DNA from: Pseudomonas canadensis
GTDB taxonomy: Bacteria > Pseudomonadota > Gammaproteobacteria > Pseudomonadales > Pseudomonadaceae
Reading direction: 5' to 3'
DNA: 64,000 nucleotides
Assembly (NCBI RefSeq): GCF_000503215.1
Contig: NZ_AYTD01000011.1
Location: 372,001-436,000 of the forward strand
The position numbers and the translations under genes were made by a program. A model generated the notes under the pieces. It made no database searches and was not told the DNA's origin. It was given only the letters and a program-made list of their open reading frames with translations. This document shows positions 34,910-43,719 of the stretch, in pieces. The first letter of the stretch is position 1. Every line of letters starts with the position of its first letter.

Positions 34910-37069
34910 ATGAGCAAACCCGATAAAACCCCTTCGACGCCGGGCAACGAGCCGTCGCGGATTCGTGAAGGTTTGCCCTTCCCCCTTGGCGCGACCTGGG
35001 ACGGCCTGGGTGTCAACTTTGCCTTGTTCTCGGCCAACGCGACCAAGGTCGAACTGTGCCTGTTCGATGATTCAGGCGAAGTCGAGCTGGAGCGCATCGA
35101 ACTGCCGGAATACACCGACGAAACCTTCCACGGCTACCTGCCCGACGCCCACCCAGGGCTGATTTACGGCTACCGTGTGTACGGTGCGTATGACCCCGCC
35201 AACGGCCACCGTTTCAACCACAACAAATTGCTGATCGACCCCTATGCCAAGCAGCTGGTGGGCGAATTGAAATGGTCCGAGGCGCTGTTCGGCTACACCA
35301 TCGGTCACCCGGATGACGACCTCAGTTTCGATGAACGCGACAGCGCACCCTTCGTGCCCAAATGCAAAGTCATCGACCCAGCACACACCTGGGGCAACGA
35401 CCAGCCGGTGCGGGTGCCGTGGGACCGCACGATCATCTACGAGACCCACCTGCGCGGGATCAGCATGCGCCACCCTTCCGTGGGCGAGTCCGTACGCGGC
35501 ACCTGCGCTGGCTTAATGGAAGACGACGTGCTCAAGCACATTCGCCAGTTGGGTGTGTCGTCAGTCGAGCTGCTGCCCGTGCATGCCTTCGTCAACGACC
35601 AGCATTTGCTGCAAAAAGGCATGACCAACTATTGGGGCTACAACAGCATCGCGTTTTTCGCCCCCGACCCGCGCTACCTGGCCAGCGGCAAGATCGCCGA
35701 GTTCAAGGAGATGGTCGCGCACCTGCATGAGCAGAAGCTCGAAGTGATCCTCGATGTGGTCTACAACCACACCGCCGAAGGCAACGAGCGCGGCCCGACC
35801 CTGTCCATGCGCGGTATCGACAACGCTTCGTACTACCGCCTGATGCCGGATGACAAGCGTTTCTACATCAACGATTCCGGCACCGGGAATACCCTGGACC
35901 TGAGCCATCCGTGCGTATTGCAGATGGTCACCGACTCGCTGCGTTACTGGGCCAATGAGATGCACGTCGACGGTTTCCGCTTCGACCTGGCGACTATTCT
36001 TGGCCGTTACCGCGATGGTTTCGATGAACGTCACAGCTTCCTGGTCGCTTGTCGTCAGGACCCGGTATTGCGTCAGCTCAAATTGATCGCCGAGCCGTGG
36101 GACTGCGGCCCCGGCGGTTATCAGGTGGGCAACTTCCCACCGGGCTGGGTGGAATGGAACGACCGCTTCCGCGACACCGTGCGTGCTTTCTGGAAAGGCG
36201 ATGACGGCCAACTGGCGGACTTTGCCGGGCGCATGACCGCTTCGGGCGAGATGTTCAACCATCGTGGCCGTCGTCCCTACAGTTCGGTGAACTTCATCAC
36301 CGCCCACGACGGCTTCACCCTGCACGACCTTGTGTCGTACAACGACAAGCACAACGAGGCCAATGACGAAAACAACCAGGACGGCAGTAACAACAACCTG
36401 TCCTGGAACCATGGCGTCGAAGGGCCGACTGACGATCCGGAAATCAACGAACTGCGCCTGCGCCAGATGCGCAACTTCTTCGCCACCCTCCTGCTCGCCC
36501 AAGGCACGCCGATGATCGTGGCCGGTGATGAGTTCGCACGCACCCAGCACGGCAACAACAACGCCTATTGCCAGGACAGCGAGATCGGCTGGGTCAACTG
36601 GGACCTGGACGACGACGGCAAGGCCTTGCTCAAGTTTGTGAAGCGTCTGATCAAGCTGCGCCTGGCTTATCCGATTCTGCGGCGTGGGCGCTTTCTGGTG
36701 GGCGACTACAACGAAGACATCGGCGTGAAGGACGTCACCTGGCTCGCGCCGGATGGCAATGAGATGACCACCGAACAGTGGCAAGACAGCCACGGCCGCT
36801 GCCTGGGCATGTTGATGGATGGCCGCGCCCAGGAAACCGGGATACGCCGTGCCGGCGCCGATGCCACCTTGCTGCTGGTGGTCAATGCCCACCACGACAT
36901 GGTCAATTTCCGCCTGCCGCCGGTGCCCGAAGGCGAGTTCTGGACCTGCATGCTCGACACCAACTCCCCGGCGGTACGCGGCCAGGAACGCTTTGATTTT
37001 GATCATGAGTACGCGGTGACTGGGCGTTCGTTGTTACTGTTTGAATTGCAGCGTGAAGACGAGGTGTGA
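34910..37069 (+). CDS. glgX: Glycogen debranching enzyme
   Basis: The 719-residue isoamylase-type GH13 enzyme has an N-terminal CBM48-like domain (PLGATWDGLGVNFALFSANA) and barrel motifs VILDVVYNHTAEGNERGP, MHVDGFRFDLATILGR (nucleophile Asp), KLIAEPWDCGPGGYQVGNF (acid Glu), FITAHDGFTLHDLVSYNDK and the Asn/Asp-rich loop after it. It hydrolyses alpha-1,6 branches of glycogen. GCAGGAGC precedes the ATG. The acyl-CoA-dehydrogenase-like gene begins one base past its TGA, so transcription most likely continues. Confidence 0.95.
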   Translation: MSKPDKTPSTPGNEPSRIREGLPFPLGATWDGLGVNFALFSANATKVELCLFDDSGEVELERIELPEYTDETFHGYLPDAHPGLIYGYRVYGAYDPANGHRFNHNKLLIDPYAKQLVGELKWSEALFGYTIGHPDDDLSFDERDSAPFVPKCKVIDPAHTWGNDQPVRVPWDRTIIYETHLRGISMRHPSVGESVRGTCAGLMEDDVLKHIRQLGVSSVELLPVHAFVNDQHLLQKGMTNYWGYNSIAFFAPDPRYLASGKIAEFKEMVAHLHEQKLEVILDVVYNHTAEGNERGPTLSMRGIDNASYYRLMPDDKRFYINDSGTGNTLDLSHPCVLQMVTDSLRYWANEMHVDGFRFDLATILGRYRDGFDERHSFLVACRQDPVLRQLKLIAEPWDCGPGGYQVGNFPPGWVEWNDRFRDTVRAFWKGDDGQLADFAGRMTASGEMFNHRGRRPYSSVNFITAHDGFTLHDLVSYNDKHNEANDENNQDGSNNNLSWNHGVEGPTDDPEINELRLRQMRNFFATLLLAQGTPMIVAGDEFARTQHGNNNAYCQDSEIGWVNWDLDDDGKALLKFVKRLIKLRLAYPILRRGRFLVGDYNEDIGVKDVTWLAPDGNEMTTEQWQDSHGRCLGMLMDGRAQETGIRRAGADATLLLVVNAHHDMVNFRLPPVPEGEFWTCMLDTNSPAVRGQERFDFDHEYAVTGRSLLLFELQREDEV

Positions 37070-37070
37070 A

Positions 37071-38069
37071 ATGGCACTGCATGGATTCCTTCAAGGCTAC
37101 CGGGGCTACGCGGACACGCAAGCCCTGGGCGCGGCCCTGAAGGCGCTTCAGGAGGAAGGCCTGGACCAACTGCCCTTACCGGGCAGCGGTCAGACCCTGG
37201 AACGGTTCAGCCGCTTGGCACAGGTGGCTGCCCATGACCTGCGCTTGTGCAAGCTGTTCGAGGGCCACACCGACGCGTTGGCAATCATTGCCGAACTCAA
37301 TAGCCCCTTACCCCCCTTGGGCAGCATTTGGGGCATGTGGGCAGCTGAGCCCCCGACCGCCAAGGTGCGCGTTTTCAAAGATGGCCATCGCCTGAAGGTA
37401 CAAGGGCGTAAAGCCTGGTGTTCCGGCGCGGCGGTGGTCAGCCATGGCTTGCTGACGGCCTGGGACGAAGAAGACCGCCAGCAGTTGGTGGCGGTGCCTA
37501 TGGATCAACCCGGTATCGTGGTGACGGACGAAGGTTGGAACGCCGTGGGCATGGCCGCCACCGGCAGTGTGGAAATAGTGTTCGACGAGGCCTGGGGGCT
37601 GGCCGTGGGCGGACCGGGTGATTACCTCGCGCGCCCCGGTTTCTGGCAAGGCGGCATTGGCATTGCCGCCTGCTGGTACGGCGCGGCCCAACGCCTGGCA
37701 GAAGCCCTGCGTGAGCAGTGCAGCAAACGCCCCGAGCCCCACGCCCTCGCCCACCTCGGGGCGGTCGACAGCGCACTGAACAGCGCCGCTTGTGTACTGC
37801 GCGCCAGCGCGGAACAGGTCGACCGCGAACCCGAGGCCAATGCCAGGGAGCTGGCGCAACAGACTCGGGCCTGTATCGAGGACACCGTCGAACAAGTGAT
37901 TCACCACGTCGGACGCGCTGTGGGTGCGGGGCCGTACTGCAAGGATCCGCATTTCGCCCAGTTGATGGCGGACTTGCCGGTGTATGTACGCCAGAGTCAC
38001 GCCGAGCGCGACTTGGCCGGCCTTGGCGAGTTGGTCGCCGGCGAACCCACAGGGAGGTGGCAGTTATGA
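37071..38069 (+). CDS. Acyl-CoA-dehydrogenase-like protein of the glgX-linked cluster
   Basis: The ATG at 37071 follows the glgX stop by one base. The 332-residue protein has the acyl-CoA dehydrogenase beta domain (WGMWAAEPPTAKVRVFKDGH, LKVQGRKAWCSGA) and a shortened C-terminal helical bundle. It ends VYVRQSHAERDLAGLGEL, the family's C-terminal signature. It is 50-60 residues shorter than beta-oxidation enzymes, mainly in the N-terminal helices. The catalytic Glu is not clear to me. It heads four coupled genes (PIG-L, methyltransferase, glycosyltransferase), so it likely oxidises a group on the same product rather than fatty acyl-CoA. Confidence 0.78.
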   Translation: MALHGFLQGYRGYADTQALGAALKALQEEGLDQLPLPGSGQTLERFSRLAQVAAHDLRLCKLFEGHTDALAIIAELNSPLPPLGSIWGMWAAEPPTAKVRVFKDGHRLKVQGRKAWCSGAAVVSHGLLTAWDEEDRQQLVAVPMDQPGIVVTDEGWNAVGMAATGSVEIVFDEAWGLAVGGPGDYLARPGFWQGGIGIAACWYGAAQRLAEALREQCSKRPEPHALAHLGAVDSALNSAACVLRASAEQVDREPEANARELAQQTRACIEDTVEQVIHHVGRAVGAGPYCKDPHFAQLMADLPVYVRQSHAERDLAGLGELVAGEPTGRWQL

Positions 38070-38824
38070 AACCCAATCCAATCGTTGGCCAAGGCACGCC
38101 GCTGCATCGCTGGCAGGCATCGCCAAAGATGGCCGAGCTGCCGCCGATCAGCGTTGCGCAATTGGTTCCCGAAGGCCACCGGGCGGTGATCATCGCCCCC
38201 CATCCGGATGATGAAGTGTTGGGTTGTGGTGGCTTGATGCAGGGGCTCGCGGCACTTGGCCGTCCGATCCAACTGATTTCGGTGACCGATGGCAGCGCCA
38301 GTCATCCCGGCTCGCGGCGTTGGCCAGTCGAGCGCTTGAGCGTCGTGCGCCCCCAGGAATCGGCCCAGGCGCTGCATCGTCTCGGCTTGCCGCTGCACAG
38401 CCTGAAATGGCTGCGTGCGGGGTTTACCGACAGTAAGGTGGCGGCGCGGGAGGATGAACTCGCGGCGTTTATCCAGCGTTACCTCAAACCCACCGACGTC
38501 GTATTCACCACCTGGCGCGAAGACGGTCATTGCGACCATGAAGCCGTCGGCCGTGCCAGCGCCAAGGCCTCCCTTGCGGTCGGCGCAACCCTGTATGAAC
38601 TGCCGGTGTGGACCTGGCACTGGGCAACGCCCGAGGATGACCAGGTGCCTTGGTACCGCGCCCGCAAGATTCCATTGACCTGTGAAGCGGTAGCCCGCAA
38701 ACGCCACGCCATCCATGCCTTCGCCAGCCAGTTGGAGGGTGATCCGCAGATCGGCCTGGCGCCCGTGCTGGCGCCCTATGTGGTGGAGCGCCTCTTGCAG
38801 CCCTTTGAAGTGGTATTCGTATGA
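38066..38824 (+). CDS. PIG-L-family N-deacetylase
   Basis: The ATG at 38066 overlaps the previous TGA and has AGGGAGGTGG before it. The 252-residue protein carries APHPDDEVLGCGG (His46, Asp48, Asp49) and DGHCDHEAVG, the two zinc/catalytic motifs of the PIG-L/LmbE/MshB family. From what is known of MshB, His46, Asp49 and the last His bind zinc, Asp48 is the base and the first His of HCDH assists. It should remove an acetyl group from an N-acetyl sugar or similar. It is the intact paralog of the protein at 40256. Confidence 0.88.
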   Translation: MKPNPIVGQGTPLHRWQASPKMAELPPISVAQLVPEGHRAVIIAPHPDDEVLGCGGLMQGLAALGRPIQLISVTDGSASHPGSRRWPVERLSVVRPQESAQALHRLGLPLHSLKWLRAGFTDSKVAAREDELAAFIQRYLKPTDVVFTTWREDGHCDHEAVGRASAKASLAVGATLYELPVWTWHWATPEDDQVPWYRARKIPLTCEAVARKRHAIHAFASQLEGDPQIGLAPVLAPYVVERLLQPFEVVFV

Positions 38825-39420
38825 GTGTGGCCACACCGTATTTCGACCAATTGTTCGCCAATAACGACGACCCCTGGGCCTTTCGCCAACGCTGGTACGA
38901 ACGGCGCAAACGCGCGTTGACCCTGGCGGTGCTCACCCGGCCACGTTATGCCTCGGTGTTCGAGCCCGGTTGCGCCAATGGCGAACTCAGCTTCGAACTC
39001 GCGCCCCGCTGTGACCGCCTGCTGTGTTGCGACACAGCCTCGGCCGCCGTCGCCCTGGCACGCGGTCGCTTGCTGGGCTTTGCGCATGCCGAGGTGCAGC
39101 AAAGTCGATTGCCCGAACAGTGGCCCGCGGGCCAGTTCGACCTGATCGTATTTAGCGAATTGTGTTATTACCTCGACGGCGATGACCTGAGCGCGCTGGT
39201 AGATCGTGCTCGCGCTTCGCTGACCGACAACGGCCAAGTGCTGGCCTGTCACTGGCGCCCCGACATCGAAGGTTGCCCACAAACCGCCGAGCAGGTGCAC
39301 ACCCTGCTCCATCAGCGTTTAGACATGCCTAACGTCTGCAGCCACCACGAACACGACTTCCTACTCGACTTGTGGAGCCGTGACGGCACTTCGGTCGCCA
39401 CCCTAGAGGGCTTGCGATGA
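38821..39420 (+). CDS. SAM-dependent methyltransferase, NodS-like
   Basis: The 199-residue protein has class I methyltransferase motif I (VFEPGCANGELSFELAPRCD), the acidic strand end LLCCDTASAAVALA and motif LIVFSELCYYLDGDDL. The opening YFDQLFANNDDPWAFRQRWY and layout resemble NodS, which N-methylates deacetylated chito-oligosaccharides; the likeness is recalled and unaligned. It is coupled by ATGA to the deacetylase before it and the glycosyltransferase after it. N-methylation of the amine freed by the deacetylase is the obvious, untested idea. Confidence 0.82.
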   Translation: MSVATPYFDQLFANNDDPWAFRQRWYERRKRALTLAVLTRPRYASVFEPGCANGELSFELAPRCDRLLCCDTASAAVALARGRLLGFAHAEVQQSRLPEQWPAGQFDLIVFSELCYYLDGDDLSALVDRARASLTDNGQVLACHWRPDIEGCPQTAEQVHTLLHQRLDMPNVCSHHEHDFLLDLWSRDGTSVATLEGLR

Positions 39421-40076
39421 TCGGCATTCTGATCCCGGTACATAATGAACAGGCCTTGCTGGCGGACTGCCTGAGCGCGGCATTGATCGCGGCCAGCCAT
39501 CCAGGTTTACTGGGTGAGGAAGTGACTGTCTTGGTTGTACTCGACAGTTGCAGCGATGACAGCGCCGTGATTGCCCAGGCCTACCCAGTGCAATGCCTGG
39601 AAGCCCAGGCGCGCAACGTGGGACACGTACGTGGCGTGGGCGCGCGGCATCTGCTCAACCAGGGTGCACGTTGGATCTCCTGCACCGACGCCGACAGCCG
39701 CGTGGCGCCTGATTGGCTGGTGGCCCAATTGGCGCTAGGGGCCGATGCTGTGTGTGGCACGGTCACCGTGGACGCCTGGGGTGAAGGTTTCGACTCTGCA
39801 GCGCAGATTCGCTATAACCAGGCTTACGAGGCGCGGGACGGCCATCGGCATATCCACGGTGCCAACCTGGGAGTGAGCGCCGGTGCCTATGTCCGCGCCG
39901 GTGGCTTCGAACCCCTGGCGTGCCATGAGGATGTGCAATTGGTGCGTAACCTGGAGTTGTGCGGCGCCTCCATCGCCTGGAGCCATACCCCGCAGGTGAT
40001 CACCAGTGCGCGCCTGGACGCCCGCGCCCAGGGTGGTTTCGGTGATTACTTGAAGACCCTGATGCACGCTACTTGA
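39417..40076 (+). CDS. Family 2 glycosyltransferase
   Basis: The 219-residue protein is a compact GT-A enzyme: IGILIPVHNEQALLADCLSA at the start, VVLDSCSDDSAVIAQAY, then CTDADSRVAPDWL with the metal-binding DxD (about residues 85-90), and later GANLGVSAGAYVRAGGFEPL with HEDVQLVRNLE (the ED acceptor/base motif). No membrane helices are present, so it acts in the cytoplasm or peripherally. It ends the four-gene coupled set. The donor sugar is unknown. Confidence 0.85.
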   Translation: MIGILIPVHNEQALLADCLSAALIAASHPGLLGEEVTVLVVLDSCSDDSAVIAQAYPVQCLEAQARNVGHVRGVGARHLLNQGARWISCTDADSRVAPDWLVAQLALGADAVCGTVTVDAWGEGFDSAAQIRYNQAYEARDGHRHIHGANLGVSAGAYVRAGGFEPLACHEDVQLVRNLELCGASIAWSHTPQVITSARLDARAQGGFGDYLKTLMHAT

Positions 40077-40255
40077 AAAAAACGACATTACAAAATGTAA
40101 AACCGACAGATCCTTGTCTATGCTGATGACGCCTTGCTGGCGTTCCAAGGGTGGAGTGCCATGCAGCCACTGCGGCGGAGCCTGTAGTGGATAGAAGAGT
40201 GTCGTCCCGTCAACGGACCACGACCCAGCATCAACCGACAAGGATGTGACACCCC

Positions 40256-41017
40256 ATGAAGCTTGCTTCCTTAAGCGACGGCCGTCGCGGCCCCGAGCAA
40301 ATCTGGAACAGCGCCCCGCAGTTGGCGCAAATCCCTCCTATCTCCCCGTCCTCATTGGTGCCACCGGGCGCGCGTGTGGTCATCATCGCCCCCCATCCCG
40401 GTGACGAAGTGCTGGCCTGTGGCGGCCTGCTGCAATTGCTCAGTACATTGGAGCATCCACTGCAACTCATCTCGATCACCGATGGCAGCGCCAGCCACCC
40501 AGGGTCCGACGTCTGGCCCGCCAGCCGCCTGAGCGTGGTACGGCCCCAGGAAAGTGTCGAGGCCCTACGCCGCCTGGGTATGCCCTTGCACAGCCTGAAG
40601 TGGATTCGCGGCGGCTTCTGTGACGATGCCCTCGCCGGCCGCGAGGCGCAACTGAGCCAATTCATCGCGCGCTACTTGCAACCGGGCGATGTCGTGTTCA
40701 GCACTTGGCGCAATGACGGCAATGACGACCACGAAACCGTCGGCCGCGCCAGCGCCAACGCCTGCAGCCTGGTGAGCGCGCGTCTGTATGAACTGCCGAT
40801 CTGGGCCTGGCACTGGCCCGCTCGGGAAGGCGCAATCATCCCCTGGCAACGCGCACGCAAGGTGCGTCTGGACACGTGGACCGTCGCACGCAAGCTCCAT
40901 GCAGCCCATGCCTATGCCAGCCAGTTGGCTGGCGACCCGCAGATCGGCCTGGCACCGATGCTGGCCCAGGTGCTGCTGGAGAGAATGCGTGAACCCTATG
41001 AGATCGTGCTGTCTTAG
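40256..41017 (+). CDS. PIG-L-family paralog with altered active site
   Basis: The 253-residue protein is closely similar to the deacetylase at 38066 along its whole length (TDGSASHPGS, RLSVVRPQES, LHSLKWIRGGF, AYASQLAGDPQIGLAP). Its first motif reads APHPGDEVLACGG, with Gly49 for the base Asp, and its second DGNDDHETVG, with Asn for the first His. The three presumed zinc ligands (His47, Asp50, last His) are kept. It is either a zinc-binding pseudoenzyme or has another activity. It stands 179 bases after the glycosyltransferase, with its own AAGGATG site and probably its own promoter. Confidence 0.85.
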   Translation: MKLASLSDGRRGPEQIWNSAPQLAQIPPISPSSLVPPGARVVIIAPHPGDEVLACGGLLQLLSTLEHPLQLISITDGSASHPGSDVWPASRLSVVRPQESVEALRRLGMPLHSLKWIRGGFCDDALAGREAQLSQFIARYLQPGDVVFSTWRNDGNDDHETVGRASANACSLVSARLYELPIWAWHWPAREGAIIPWQRARKVRLDTWTVARKLHAAHAYASQLAGDPQIGLAPMLAQVLLERMREPYEIVLS

Positions 41018-41092
41018 CCGCCGATCCGTCCTACCTGGCAGCGGCTGCTGAAGGGGTGACTGGGGGCTTCTCAATTCAACGTCTGCAAGGTT

Positions 41093-41127
41093 TGTATCGC
41101 AGTGTGTACAGAGCTCACTGCGATACA
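41093..41127. promoter_or_regulatory. 12-bp perfect inverted repeat, putative operator
   Basis: TGTATCGCAGTG (41093-41104) and CACTGCGATACA (41116-41127) are exact reverse complements over an 11-base spacer. It lies 94 bases before the hydrolase start and 75 past the PIG-L paralog stop. No U-run follows, so an operator for a dimeric regulator seems likelier than a terminator. Confidence 0.6.
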
Positions 41128-41221
41128 CAGCCTTTAACTCAACGGGTTTCCTGAAACAGGCCAGATACAGCCCGGCGTTCAACTGAGCACCAGGCACACA
41201 TCCAGCCGCAGGAGGCTCGCC

Positions 41222-42256
41222 ATGCACACTCAGTTGACTCGCCGTTTCAACCGCCACTCCCTTTTCCTGGCCGTGGTCTTGTCGCAATTCGGCATTCTGG
41301 GCATGGCCCGAGCCGAAATGCCCGAGGCGCCTACCCGCGCCGTCGCCAGCCCACAAACCGCCTTTGGTGCCCTCAAGCACGTCAAGGCCGGCCTGCTGGA
41401 CGTGGCCTACGCTGAAGTTGGCCCGGCCACCGGCCCGGCGGTGATCCTGCTGCATGGCTGGCCCTACGATATCGACAGCTACGCCCAGGTCGCACCGCTG
41501 CTGGCGGCCAAGGGTTATCGCGTGCTGATCCCCTATGCCCGGGGTTATGGCGGTACGCGTTTCCTCTCGGACAACACCCTGCGCAACGGCCAACCGGCTG
41601 CCCTGGCCAGTGACGTGATCGACTTCATGGACGCGCTGAAGATCAAGCAAGCCGTACTCGGTGGCTACGACTGGGGCGCACGCTCGGCCGACATCGTTTC
41701 GGCGCTGTGGCCGGAACGGGTCAAGGCGCTGGTGTCGGTCAGTGGTTACCTGATCGGCAACCAGGCGGCGGGAAAGAACCCTTTGCCGCCTAAAGCTGAA
41801 CTGCAATGGTGGTATCAGTTCTACTTCGCCACCGAGCGCGGTGCAGCCGGCTACCAGAAAAACACCCACGATTTCGCCAAGCTGATCTGGCAACTGGCTT
41901 CGCCGCAATGGAAGTTCGATGACGCCACCTTTGACCGCAGCGCCAAGGGCCTGGAGAACCCGGATCACGTCGCGATCAGCGTGTTCAACTACCGCTGGCG
42001 CCTGGGCCTGGTCCAAGGTGAGACGAAGTACGATCCCCTGGAGCAGAAACTCGCCCAGGCGCCTTCGATTGGCGTGCCGACCATCACCCTCGAAGGCGAT
42101 GCCAACGGTGCACCGCATCCGCAGCCCGAGGACTACGCCAAACGTTTTACCGGCAAGTATGAGTTCCGCCTGATCAACGGCGGCGTGGGCCACAACCTGC
42201 CTCAGGAAGCGCCCGAAGCGTTTGCCAAGGCGGTCATTGATGCGGATCACTTGTGA
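41222..42256 (+). CDS. Exported alpha/beta hydrolase, epoxide hydrolase/dehalogenase type
   Basis: The 344-residue protein begins with a signal peptide (residues 1-32, ending MARAE) and AGGAGG lies before its ATG. Motifs are VILLHGWPYDIDSYAQVAP (HGWP oxyanion loop) and VLGGYDWGARSADIVSALWP, where Asp in GYDWG takes the nucleophile place, as in epoxide hydrolases and haloalkane dehalogenases. The catalytic His follows in NGGVGHNLPQEAP. It acts outside the cytoplasm on an unknown substrate. Its last 23 bases overlap the end of the convergent permease gene. Confidence 0.87.
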   Translation: MHTQLTRRFNRHSLFLAVVLSQFGILGMARAEMPEAPTRAVASPQTAFGALKHVKAGLLDVAYAEVGPATGPAVILLHGWPYDIDSYAQVAPLLAAKGYRVLIPYARGYGGTRFLSDNTLRNGQPAALASDVIDFMDALKIKQAVLGGYDWGARSADIVSALWPERVKALVSVSGYLIGNQAAGKNPLPPKAELQWWYQFYFATERGAAGYQKNTHDFAKLIWQLASPQWKFDDATFDRSAKGLENPDHVAISVFNYRWRLGLVQGETKYDPLEQKLAQAPSIGVPTITLEGDANGAPHPQPEDYAKRFTGKYEFRLINGGVGHNLPQEAPEAFAKAVIDADHL

Positions 42257-43661
42257 CCGAATGCGGCGCCTTCATCCAATGGCCTCCCTTAAAGCGTGAA
42301 AACTGATAAGCAACTCCCAGCCAGATAAACCAGGCCGGCATCACGCACAGCGCCAAGCGTGTATCCGGCCGCAACGCCAACAGGCCCAGCACAAACGCGA
42401 GAAACCCCAGGGAAAACCAGGCCATCGGTACGCCGCCAGGCATTTTGTAGAGGGATTTGGCGTGCAGGTCCGGACGCTTCTTGCGGTAGGCGATGTAGGA
42501 CGCCAGGATCGTCGACCAGGTAAAAATCACCAGGATTGCCGACACTGTCGACACGATGGTGAAGGCGGTCATCACCTCTGGCACCACAAACAGCAACACC
42601 AGCCCCAGCAACATCAGCAGTGTCGTAAACGCCAGGCTGATAAACGGCACGCTGCTCTTCGACAAACGCCGGAAGATCCCCGGCGCATCCCCCAGGTCAG
42701 CCAGGCCGAACAACATACGGCTGGCGGAAAACACGCCGCTATTGGCCGACGACGCCGCGGAGGTCAGCACCACGAAATTGACGATGCCCGCCGCTGCCGG
42801 AAAACCCGCCACCAGGAACAACTCAACAAACGGGCTTTTGCTCGGCGAGACTTGCTGCCATGAGGTCACCGCAATGATGCACGCCAGAGCCAGCACGTAG
42901 AACAGGATGATGCGCAACGGGATCGAATTAATCGCCTTGGGCAAGGTTTTTTCCGGCGCACGGGTTTCGGCGGCGGCAGTGCCGATCAGTTCGGTGCCGG
43001 CAAAGGAGAAAATTGCCATCTGGAACCCGGCAAAAAAGCCGAACAAACCATTGGGAAACGCGGCCTGTTTATCCAGCAAGTGCATCAGCGAAGCGGTGAC
43101 GCCCGTCGGCGAGACAAACGAGCTGGCGATCAACACCACGCTCACCCCAATCAAGGTCACTACGGCGATGATCTTGATGATCGCGAACCAGAATTCCACT
43201 TCGCCAAACAACTTCACCGTCAGCACATTCAACGCAAACAGCGTAAGCAACATGCCCACCGCCGGCATCCAGGCCGGCACATGGGGAAACCAGTACTGGA
43301 AGAAGCCACCGACCACCACCGCATCCCCCACTACCGCCACGCTCCAGCTCAACCAATACGACCAGCCGAGAAAGAACGCTGCACGCGGCCCCAGATAGGC
43401 GCCGGCAAAGTCAGCGAAGCTCTTGAAGTTCAGGTTCGACAGCAGCAGCTCGCCCATGGCGCGCATCACGAAATACACGAAGAGCCCGATGATCATATAG
43501 ATCAGGATGATCGAGGTGCCGGACAGCGCAATGATCTTGCCGGAGCCCATGAACAGGCCGGTGCCGATTGCACCACCCATGGCCATCAATTGGATATGGC
43601 GGTTGCTCAGGGTGCGTTGCAACGCTGGCTTTTCACAAAGCCCGGACGTGGTTGTTTTCAT
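42234..43661 (-). CDS. Amino-acid permease (APC superfamily, CycA/AnsP group)
   Basis: Starting at the ATG at 43661 with AAGAGG upstream, the 475-residue protein has twelve hydrophobic helices and the AAT-family opening LSNRHIQLMAMGGAIGTGLF with MGSGKIIALSGTS. Later FFAGFQMAIFSFAGTELIGT and AAETRAPEKTLPKAINSIPL are the family signature. It takes up an amino acid, by likeness D-Ala, D-Ser, Gly or an amide, by proton symport. It follows the deacetylase-type amidohydrolase gene by 58 bases on the same strand and is probably cotranscribed. Confidence 0.88.
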   Translation of the reverse strand: MKTTTSGLCEKPALQRTLSNRHIQLMAMGGAIGTGLFMGSGKIIALSGTSIILIYMIIGLFVYFVMRAMGELLLSNLNFKSFADFAGAYLGPRAAFFLGWSYWLSWSVAVVGDAVVVGGFFQYWFPHVPAWMPAVGMLLTLFALNVLTVKLFGEVEFWFAIIKIIAVVTLIGVSVVLIASSFVSPTGVTASLMHLLDKQAAFPNGLFGFFAGFQMAIFSFAGTELIGTAAAETRAPEKTLPKAINSIPLRIILFYVLALACIIAVTSWQQVSPSKSPFVELFLVAGFPAAAGIVNFVVLTSAASSANSGVFSASRMLFGLADLGDAPGIFRRLSKSSVPFISLAFTTLLMLLGLVLLFVVPEVMTAFTIVSTVSAILVIFTWSTILASYIAYRKKRPDLHAKSLYKMPGGVPMAWFSLGFLAFVLGLLALRPDTRLALCVMPAWFIWLGVAYQFSRFKGGHWMKAPHSVTSDPHQ

Positions 43662-43719
43662 CACAAAACCTCTTGTTATGTTTTTGAGTTTTGGCAGAAG
43701 AAAAGACGACGGGTTGTTG

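Noticed and set aside
35561..37006. 481-codon minus-strand frame opposite glgX
   Set aside because: Shadow of a clear debranching enzyme gene.
40565..42250. 561-codon minus-strand frame across the PIG-L paralog and hydrolase
   Set aside because: It crosses two well-supported genes and the intergenic palindrome; high third-position GC explains it.
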